From assembly GCA_023665475.1 (NCBI GenBank), contig JAMPEB010000009.1, positions 40,181 through 104,180 of the forward strand: a stretch of DNA of 64,000 nt, written 5' to 3'. The translations under genes were made by a program, and so were the position numbers. Positions 52,333-60,600 of the stretch are shown here, one piece after another (the first letter of the stretch is position 1; each line of letters begins with the position of its first letter). The DNA comes from Lachnoclostridium sp. (GTDB lineage: Bacteria; Bacillota; Clostridia; Lachnospirales; Lachnospiraceae). The notes below the pieces were generated by a model, which was not told where the DNA came from, made no database searches, and was given only the letters and a program-made list of their open reading frames with translations.

Positions 52333-52381
52333 AAAAAAGAGCCACCGCCCGGCTGGAAACCCAGCCGGTGCGGCAGCTCCT
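52333..52381 (-). terminator. terminator of the pectate lyase gene
   Basis: GCCGCACCGGCTGGG pairs with CCAGCCGGGCGGTGGC with small mismatches, followed on the minus strand by TCTTTTTTC. The sequence around it (AGCTCCTTTAAAACTC) is the same as that beside the terminators at 57563 and 63866, so it belongs to a shared 3' module. Confidence 0.8.
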
Positions 52382-52409
52382 TTAAAACTCTAAATGATTC
52401 CTTCTTTCC

Positions 52410-55400
52410 TTACGGAAGATTAATCTGCTGACCCGGAACAATCATATTCGCATTCTTAATCTGAGGGTTCTCAGCCATCAGTTTATTTAAGGTAATTCCT
52501 GCTTTTCCTGCAATGCGGGAAAGGCTGTCACCACTTTGTACCTCATACTTGCCTTTTACTGCAGCCGGTTTATCAGACACCGCAATGATATATTCATCCC
52601 CGCGGTAAATCGCAAACATTGCCTGTCCGGCAGCCGTGATGCGGAAAGAGCCGGAAATCATCATGGAATTGCTCTTCTCATCATAGTAATACAGGTATGC
52701 TGTCTTTCCTGCGTTCGCTGCGCCCAGATTCACATGGACATTCACCACGAAGGGATAGGATGACTTATCATCCATGCTGAAGATTCTGCTCTCCGTTGCG
52801 CTTGCCAGCACCTGGTTTGCCACGCTTGCCGGAATGACATTGCCATGGGACATTGCCATCTTGAAGGTTGCTGCCACATTGGTCTTGATATCCGTTCCGG
52901 TGATGCTTAAGGTGATTCCGCCGCCGGAATGGAGCGCTAAGGTGTCATTGGTTCCCTTCAGCTTATTCAAAACATTCGTGGGAACTTCATAACTGTCTCC
53001 TGCGGTAATGTCAAGGTTCTTTGCCGCCTTGTTCTTTGCCGCGGTATCGACTGCGCTTACTGCTGCATTCCAATCTACTTCCGCAACAAACTCTGCCGCA
53101 CTGCCGCCGGCTGCGCTGCTTCCGTCGTCATCATCGTCGTCATCGTCACTATTGTCGTCACCGAAAACCTCGTTATCATCCTTGGGCACTGAGCCGAGAG
53201 GATTTACGGACTTTGCTTTGTCGCTGGTGGTGTCAAGGCGTGCGCCTGCGTCTGCGGGAGCGTTCGCCGTCAATACCAGCAGACCATGCATATTGATGGT
53301 TCCGTCTTCATTTCTCGTAGGTACGATGGACATGTCCACACTCTCAAACCAATCATCGGAAACAGTCACACCCTGATTATTGTGAGATGTCTTTCCATCA
53401 AAGAAATAGTTATCTGATGTATGGAAGGAGTAAGGCAGGGAATCCGCTTCCGTAGCCGTGGTGGTTGCGGAAATCAATCCCTGTACAACCCACTGCTGCT
53501 TGTTGCTTGTCTTGGTAGCAAACTGGAAAGCATAGCTCCCTTCCACTGCATTGCCGTATGAAGTAGTATTATAAACCTTACAGTCGGGGCAACTGTTGCT
53601 GGTGATGCCCTTTGCGATATTGCCGAAGGATACGGAGTTCTTTAAGATATGACCTCCGTACATATCATTACCGCCAAGCTTAAAGCCATTGCCTTCACCG
53701 TACTTCTTCTGACCCGCTTCATAGGTCAGCCAGCCGTTATTGTAAGCTACACAGTTTTCAATAGTTACCTGACCGATTTCACCGGAGATTGCCTTTGCAA
53801 ACAAATCCCAGCCATCATCAATGTTATTGTGGGCGATACATCCATAAAATACATTACCCTCGCCGCAGGTAAGCTTTGCAGCGAATCCGTCCGCATCATT
53901 GCGCTTTTCATCACAACAGTCAAAGGATTCACAGTTCTTTACCAGATTATAAGAAGGCCACAACAGACTCTTTAATGCCGGCTCTCTGTCCACACTGCCG
54001 GAACGGCTGATCTGGATACCGGTATTCGTGGAACCTTCCACGGTACACATCTCAATGGTGTTATAGTTACCGCAGATCTGAATACCCACTCCTGCGGGAT
54101 AATGTACATAAATGCCGTAAATATCCCAATAACTGCCTACCACATTCAGGCCGGCTCCCTCAAAGATAACTTTGCCGGTTTCTTCCGCTGCCATGACAAT
54201 ATGCTTATCCGCCGTACCGCAAACACTCCGTCCAATGGTTACGCCGCCCGTGTAAGTGCCGTTCAAAAGAATAATTTTCTGACCCGGCGCTACATATTTT
54301 ACTGCGGTAGCTACATCAAGGGGGCTGCTGCTGGTACCGTCTCCCTCTGCGCTTCCTTCGGGAGATACATAGAGATTACCTATACCACCGCGGTACACCT
54401 GATAGGTAACCTTGGTGTTTTTCGTAATCGTATCATAGCTGGTTAAAGCCTGTGACTGATCCGGAACCAGAGATGAAGTAATGGTATTTTCACCGATGGA
54501 TACCGGAACAGGTACCTTTACTACATCATAAGCTTCCACTGCATTATCATACACAACACTTCCGTCAGAAGCAGTTACCGTAAGCTGTCCTGCCACATTA
54601 GGATGATAAATATACTCATAAGAGCTTGTGTTTGCAGTGCCAGAAGACAGAACCGCAGCGGAAGGTGCAACTTTGCTGTCTTTGTCCACTGCCGTGATGC
54701 CTGTGCTGTCGTCCGTGCAGGCAAATTTAATATCTGTTATCTTTACGCCTGCATTTCTGGCAGTATACACACCTACACAGATAGAACCGTCCTCCTGCAC
54801 GCTGGTGATGGAAAGGTCTTCCCACAAGATTTCCTCTCCATTCAGGACAGATACATAACCCTCGTTAGTCTTCTTCAAAGTAAAGGTATATTTGTCACCT
54901 ACTTTGAAAGTCTCCTCGTTCACCTTCGGCGCCGGTGTGTTCTTAAATTGTGTCTGGTATGTTTCTCTGGTAACGCCATCCACACTGGTGGTATCACAGG
55001 AAGTATATCCGCTGATATTTCTCTGTCCAAGGAAATTCTTCAGTCCATAAGTAGTTGTAGCCACGGAGTTAAACTGTTTATGCTTAATCCATAAGCCCTT
55101 TGTTCCATAATAGTTATAGCCCAACATATCCGTTGCGATAATTCCAAAACCGGTCTGATTGTCAAACTTATCTTGTGCCAATTGGGTTACCTCAAAGGTA
55201 GCCGTCAGCTCAAAATTATCCTTGTTAGGGTCTAACATGGTATAGAAATATTGGAATCCTTCCTCACCATCCGAAAGCTTGCCATTGCCGGTTCCGGTAA
55301 ATGTAATATATTTATCCGTATTGACAATGTCTACTCCCGGATCCATAATTCCCTGATGCTCACCCTTATCTACAGTAGCATCATCGGTCTGCATATCCAC

Positions 55401-57230
55401 TGCCTTTGCCGTGGTGCCATCCGCATTGTAAACCACAGCATGGGTGCCCTGTGCGGAGCCGACCGTACCGAAGTACCATTTCTGCTCTCTGTCCGCAGTT
55501 ACCGTAAAATTCTTTTCCTCATAGTTTACAGTGAAATTGTCCGATGTTCTGACAGCCTCTATCTTAAAATCATAGCCGGTTCCTACTGTCAGATTTGCAA
55601 CCGTATAGTTTCCATCTGTTAAATTCTCTGCAGCCTTTGTGTAATCTGCTGCGCTGCTTTCCTTGTAGTATACATTAAAGTAGTCAGCGCCTTCCACATT
55701 GAGCCAATCCAGATAAACCGTTCCGTTTCCTCTGTTCTGGATTAACTCCACAATGGGCTTCTTTACAGGGAGAACATAATCATTGTAGGGATACTCGGCA
55801 CTGGCCTTGTCTGCTTCGCCGGTTCGCTTCGCAATGACCTTAAAGGTATAATTACCGCTCCACATCGGCATAATGGTTGCACTGGAGCTGGCTTTCTTAA
55901 TCTGTACCGCGCCTGCTTCACTGCCCTCATAGTACATGATGACACGCACTTCTTCCGCGCCCTTATACTCGTCAATGACCGCAGTGAAATCAACCACAAA
56001 TTGTCCGGTCCCATCTACAGTTACACTGTTGATAACAGGGGCAGCCACCTCAGCCCAAGGGATAGTTTCCTTTTCACCGACGGTAAAAGTAACTTGAAAT
56101 ACATTGGCAGTGGCAGCGGACATATAGGCATAATAAGTCTCGCCTGCAACTACATCCACCTCAACATCATCATAGGTGCTGGCACTGCCTGCCGTTGCCT
56201 TTGCCTTTTCTGCTCCTTGGGAATCTACTACATAAAAGGTCTTGTTGGATTTCTGTGTTTTTTCGGAAATAACCAGCTTTCCGTCCTCTGTGGCTGTATA
56301 CTTGATAAAACAGCCACTTTGGGGAACAGCTCCGCTATTGGGGTTGGGTTTATCACCCGATGCCTTTGCATAGGTTCCGTCCGTTCCAAATGCTTCTGCT
56401 CCTGCACTGTCAGGACCGCCGCTTTCCCACTTGTTTCCCATAAGCTTCAAGCCGTGGTCGGCATCCGCATCGTCTCCCCAAGTTGCCAGCATCGCTGCAA
56501 CATCCCATGTTCTGACTGTCTGAACGGGCGTAAAGCTTACTTTAAATACATTGGCAGTGGCAGCGGACATATAGGCATAATAAGTCTCGCCCGCAACCAC
56601 ATCCACCTCAACATCATCATAGGTGCTGGCACTGCCTGCCGTTGCCTTTGCCTTTTCTGCTCCTTGGGAATCTACTACATAAAAGGTCTTGTTGGATTTC
56701 TGTGTTTTTTCGGAAATAACCAGCTTTCCGTCCTCTGTGGCTGTATACTTGATAAAACAGCCACTTTGGGGAACAGCTCCGCTATTGGGGTTGGGTTTAT
56801 CACCCGATGCCTTTGCATAGGTTCCGTCCGTTCCAAATGCTTCTGCTCCTGCACTGTCAGGACCGCCGCTTTCCCACTTGTTTCCCATAAGCTTCAAGCC
56901 GTGGTCGGCATCTGCATCGTCTCCCCAAGTTGCCAGCATCGCTGCAACATCCCATGTCACAGCGTTAGACACACTGCCGACTGTGCCTGCATCACTTCCG
57001 GAAACAGTGCCGGAATCGCTGTCGGAAACCGTATCTGAATCGCTTCCCGAAACGGTGCCTGAATCACTGCCGGAAACCGTCATCGGCACATCCGCCGGAT
57101 TACTCCCCTCCACACTTTCTTCAATCGCTGCCGCCTGTACTCTCATTACCCCCCCGAGCAAATCGCCCGGAAGACTTCCGAGAACCATGCAAAACGCCAA
57201 TACGATTGGTAATACTTTTTTCTTTTTCAT
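52410..57230 (-). CDS. giant secreted pectate lyase (PL9) with LysM
   Basis: The product is 1606 residues. Order: signal peptide (1-35); Ser/Asp/Gly/Val linker (about 48-88); two nearly identical modules of about 145 residues (about 92-236 and 240-384); fibronectin III-like region (about 390-585); a jelly-roll-like domain (about 590-860); PL9 right-handed beta-helix (about 940-1350); an Asp-rich linker; a conserved domain shared with the neighbouring protein (about 1377-1560); LysM (about 1562-1606). The PL9 site is intact: DADGFAAK and NNIDDGWDLF give four calcium aspartates with the same spacing as D209, D233, D234 and D237 of Pel9A, and GNGFKLGG holds the catalytic lysine. It should cleave polygalacturonate at the cell surface, held on peptidoglycan by LysM. 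Confidence 0.9.
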   Translation of the reverse strand: MKKKKVLPIVLAFCMVLGSLPGDLLGGVMRVQAAAIEESVEGSNPADVPMTVSGSDSGTVSGSDSDTVSDSDSGTVSGSDAGTVGSVSNAVTWDVAAMLATWGDDADADHGLKLMGNKWESGGPDSAGAEAFGTDGTYAKASGDKPNPNSGAVPQSGCFIKYTATEDGKLVISEKTQKSNKTFYVVDSQGAEKAKATAGSASTYDDVEVDVVAGETYYAYMSAATANVFKVSFTPVQTVRTWDVAAMLATWGDDADADHGLKLMGNKWESGGPDSAGAEAFGTDGTYAKASGDKPNPNSGAVPQSGCFIKYTATEDGKLVISEKTQKSNKTFYVVDSQGAEKAKATAGSASTYDDVEVDVVAGETYYAYMSAATANVFQVTFTVGEKETIPWAEVAAPVINSVTVDGTGQFVVDFTAVIDEYKGAEEVRVIMYYEGSEAGAVQIKKASSSATIMPMWSGNYTFKVIAKRTGEADKASAEYPYNDYVLPVKKPIVELIQNRGNGTVYLDWLNVEGADYFNVYYKESSAADYTKAAENLTDGNYTVANLTVGTGYDFKIEAVRTSDNFTVNYEEKNFTVTADREQKWYFGTVGSAQGTHAVVYNADGTTAKAVDMQTDDATVDKGEHQGIMDPGVDIVNTDKYITFTGTGNGKLSDGEEGFQYFYTMLDPNKDNFELTATFEVTQLAQDKFDNQTGFGIIATDMLGYNYYGTKGLWIKHKQFNSVATTTYGLKNFLGQRNISGYTSCDTTSVDGVTRETYQTQFKNTPAPKVNEETFKVGDKYTFTLKKTNEGYVSVLNGEEILWEDLSITSVQEDGSICVGVYTARNAGVKITDIKFACTDDSTGITAVDKDSKVAPSAAVLSSGTANTSSYEYIYHPNVAGQLTVTASDGSVVYDNAVEAYDVVKVPVPVSIGENTITSSLVPDQSQALTSYDTITKNTKVTYQVYRGGIGNLYVSPEGSAEGDGTSSSPLDVATAVKYVAPGQKIILLNGTYTGGVTIGRSVCGTADKHIVMAAEETGKVIFEGAGLNVVGSYWDIYGIYVHYPAGVGIQICGNYNTIEMCTVEGSTNTGIQISRSGSVDREPALKSLLWPSYNLVKNCESFDCCDEKRNDADGFAAKLTCGEGNVFYGCIAHNNIDDGWDLFAKAISGEIGQVTIENCVAYNNGWLTYEAGQKKYGEGNGFKLGGNDMYGGHILKNSVSFGNIAKGITSNSCPDCKVYNTTSYGNAVEGSYAFQFATKTSNKQQWVVQGLISATTTATEADSLPYSFHTSDNYFFDGKTSHNNQGVTVSDDWFESVDMSIVPTRNEDGTINMHGLLVLTANAPADAGARLDTTSDKAKSVNPLGSVPKDDNEVFGDDNSDDDDDDDDGSSAAGGSAAEFVAEVDWNAAVSAVDTAAKNKAAKNLDITAGDSYEVPTNVLNKLKGTNDTLALHSGGGITLSITGTDIKTNVAATFKMAMSHGNVIPASVANQVLASATESRIFSMDDKSSYPFVVNVHVNLGAANAGKTAYLYYYDEKSNSMMISGSFRITAAGQAMFAIYRGDEYIIAVSDKPAAVKGKYEVQSGDSLSRIAGKAGITLNKLMAENPQIKNANMIVPGQQINLP

Positions 57231-57377
57231 TGTTCTCTTCCTTTCTTGGGTTTTCTCATGCTCTAAACAAACAACCCATTTTATGTTTCCATATTAACAT
57301 GGTAAGATTTAAAAAGCAACCTCTCTAAATCCCTATTTGGGACAATCTGACAAAGAATATTGTAGCCGTCGAATATG

Positions 57378-57482
57378 CTACTTCAGCTTTCCTGCGGTTT
57401 TTAGCCGCACAAGTTCCTCCCTCAGCTTTGCGTTCTCTTCCGCCTGCCTCCTTATCTCTTCTGCCGGTCTTGTGATTTTCTC
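57378..57482 (-). pseudogene. small coiled-coil gene fragment in the pectinase intergenic region
   Basis: A frame without a start reads EEIRRQAEENAKLREELVRLKT and ends at TAG (57378), with a stop codon immediately upstream. It resembles the coiled-coil tail of Rpn/transposase-like nucleases, but the match is short. The rest of the 404-base gap holds the pectate lyase leader (to about 57300) and the terminator of the CE8 gene (57563-57603). Confidence 0.3.
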
Positions 57483-57562
57483 CTATTTTCATCTTCCTAC
57501 TTTCAAGTGACTTTTCTAATCATTGCGGTTCCTATTTTACAAAATACTTTCGGTTCAGCATA

Positions 57563-57603
57563 AAAAAGCCGCCGCCCCACCGGAAACCCGGTGGGCGGCA
57601 GCT
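57563..57603 (-). terminator. terminator of the pectin methylesterase gene
   Basis: GCTGCCGCCCACCGGG pairs with CCGGTGGGGCGGCGGC with one bulge, followed on the minus strand by TTTTTT. It is almost identical to the hairpin at 63866-63903. Confidence 0.85.
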
Positions 57604-57634
57604 CCTTTAAAACTCTTAATAATGCACTCTTTCC

Positions 57635-60600
57635 TTACGGAAGATTAATCTGCTGGCCCGGAACAATCAGATTCGCATTCTTAATCTGAGGGTTCGCAGT
57701 CATCAGTTTATTTAAGGTAATGCCTGCTTTTCCTGCAATGCGGGAAAGGCTGTCACCTTTTTGTACCACATACTTGCCTTTTACTGCAGCCGGTTTGTCA
57801 GACACCGCAATGATGTATTCATCCCCGCGGTAAATCGCAAACATTGCCTGTCCTGTAGCCGTGATGCGGAAAGAGCCCGAAATCATCATGGAATTGCTCT
57901 TTTCATCATAGTAATACAGGTATGCTGTCTTTCCTGCATTCGCTGCGCCCAGATTCACATGGACATTTACCACGAACGGATAGGATGACTTATCTTCCAT
58001 GCTGAAGATTCTGCTCTCCGTTGCGGTTGCCAGCACCTGGTTTGCCACGCTTGCCGGAATCACATTGCCATGGGACATTGCCATCTTGAAGGTCGTAGAC
58101 GCATTGGTCTTGATATCCGTTCCGGTGATGCTTAAGGTAATTCCGCCGCCGGAATGGAGCGCCAAGGTGTCGTTGGTTCCCTTCAGCTTATTCAAAACAT
58201 TCGTGGGAACCTCATAACGGTCTCCTGCGGTAACATCAATGTTCCTCGCTGCCTTGTTCTTTGCCGCGGTATCGACTGCAATTGCTGTCGCATTCCAATC
58301 TACTTCCGCAACAAATTCTGCCGCACTGCCGCCGGCGCTGCTGTCATCATCGTCGTCATCGCTGCTATCGCCGGGAACAACAGGTGTAGGTTCATCCGGT
58401 GTCGTCGGCTCCTCCGGTGTTGTAGGTTCTTCGGACTGCGTAGGTACCGTTGCCGTAAAGACTACCGTGAAAGAACTGAAACTGTTTGCTGTAATCCAGA
58501 AACCATCTGTTTCTTTATCTTTCGCAGTCAATGTTTGCGGATCATCCGTCTCATGCATGACAATAATTCCATTCTGAGAGCCAAATCCTTCCGGATATTG
58601 CAACTTAATCCGAATTGTACCACTTGTAAGCGTTACTTCCTTTTCCACGCCGCCTTTTACCAAATATGCACCGATATCATAATATAATACTGCTTTTACT
58701 TCCTGCTTTGCAGCTGTAGCGGCTTCTTTTATCTGCTCGACCTTTGCCTTGATTTCTGCAGAAGCATCTGTCTGCGCAACTGCTTTAATCTCCACATTGC
58801 CGGTAACTACTGTTTCCCCATCCTTGAATTCAACCGTTCCTTCTGTTTCAATTTCCGAGACAGGGCTGTCTGCATCCGGATCTTTGCTTACCACAAGGTC
58901 ATCTTTGTTGTCCGCAGCTTCATAATATTCCGGACTCCAAGTGTCAAAGTAGTCCTGAAGAACCACTTTTGCTGCATCTTCCTCCGTCATAATCGTTACA
59001 CTCTTCGGTCTTTTTGAGGTATCAACTGCTGTACCGTCCGGTGTATGCGTATTATACTCAGAATATTTTGCCAGCTCAACATCAACATTCATCTTTGTAT
59101 AAGCCACACTATCAATGATGTCGGCTGATTCCACTTCGGTATTGTAATATACTACAGTGCCTGCGCCCCACGCACGTGCAAGATAATTACCTGATGTCGG
59201 CTTTAATCCCTCATCACTGGTAGTAACAATCTTACAATCCTTAAATAAATATCCGTGCTTACCTTTTTCCTTTGAAGCAACAATATAACTACCCGTGGCT
59301 GTTTGATCACTGTAACTATACATACTTAAGGTACATTGATCAAATACAGGATTACCATCACCACAAATATAGTCCGTTGTTCCTTCCAGAACACAATTCA
59401 CAAAATAAGAATTCTCGTTATCATCGCCGGTATAAAGGGTATCCTGACTGCTCAGGAATTTGCAATCCCTGTATTCTGTGTCATCGGCTTGAATGTAAAG
59501 TACACAAGCTCTTTCCTTACTTGCTTTTGCGCGCACATCAATATCCGACTTTGTTCTGTTTGTGACACCCGTAGCCAGATTGTCAGCCGCTCCGTCGGCA
59601 ATCTCTTCTTCGGTCAGATACCTATTCAACGAATTTTCAAAAATCAGATTCTCTGCCTGAAATCCCTTCGCGCCTGCAAGCAGATTGACGGTTGCGCCCC
59701 AATGACCGGGATTCTGTGCAATTCTTTCTTTATTATACTTGTCTACAGCATACGCTTCGTCATAGTATGTAGTCTTAGCATCAATAGGTTTTGCACTATA
59801 ATAAGAGAATCCAACTCCATAATACCATGTAACGGTAGCACCATTGCCCTTAATCGTAATATTGGGCGTATTGATTACCAACTGTTCTCTGTAAAGTTCA
59901 TCTGTCAAATCAATGGTAACTCTGTCGGACTCACCTCTCGTCATTCTGGTAATATAGGCAACCGCATCCGCAATCTTTTCAAACTGCTGACCTTCTCCAA
60001 CCTTAATTTCAGCCTGATAAGCTACAGCGGAAGTATCGGGATCTGCCTGCAGATATACATCATTTGTCACGGCAGCCGCACCGACGCTGACATGGTCAAA
60101 TGCCTCATAGCCTCCGGTGGTCACAACAGATGTCTCATACTCTCCCGCACGGAGATTTGCGGTATAGCTTCCGCCCGTAACATCAAAAGTATACTTATAA
60201 TCGGGAGTATCCATGTTTGTGAAAGTAATCTTGGAAACACCCGGCGTCTTTTTGTCTGATGTCACAAAAGCGCCCGAAACTGCAACCAAGGCTTTGGGAG
60301 TCGCCGCAATGGCAACATCCGTATAGGTTCCTGCCGCTTTTGTCAAAGGAGCGGTTACTTCATAATCGTCTGCATTGGTAAGCGTTACCGTATAATTCAT
60401 ATTCGGTTCAATAGGCGTACTTGCAAATGTATAAGTTCCGTCCCCTGTCTTCGTAAGGGTCAATTCCACCTTTTCAAGAGCGGTATCAGCCGGTACAAGT
60501 TCTGCTTTCAGTTCGCCGCCGATTAATGCGCTGTCAGGCACTCCGGTCAAAGTTCCGCCTACATTAGCGATTTCTGCTGTTACAATAGTAAAGTTCTGTG

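Noticed and set aside
56001..57038. Plus-strand open frame opposite the PL9 protein with internal repeats
   Set aside because: It is antisense to the duplicated module; the repeats come from that duplication and no start signals are present.
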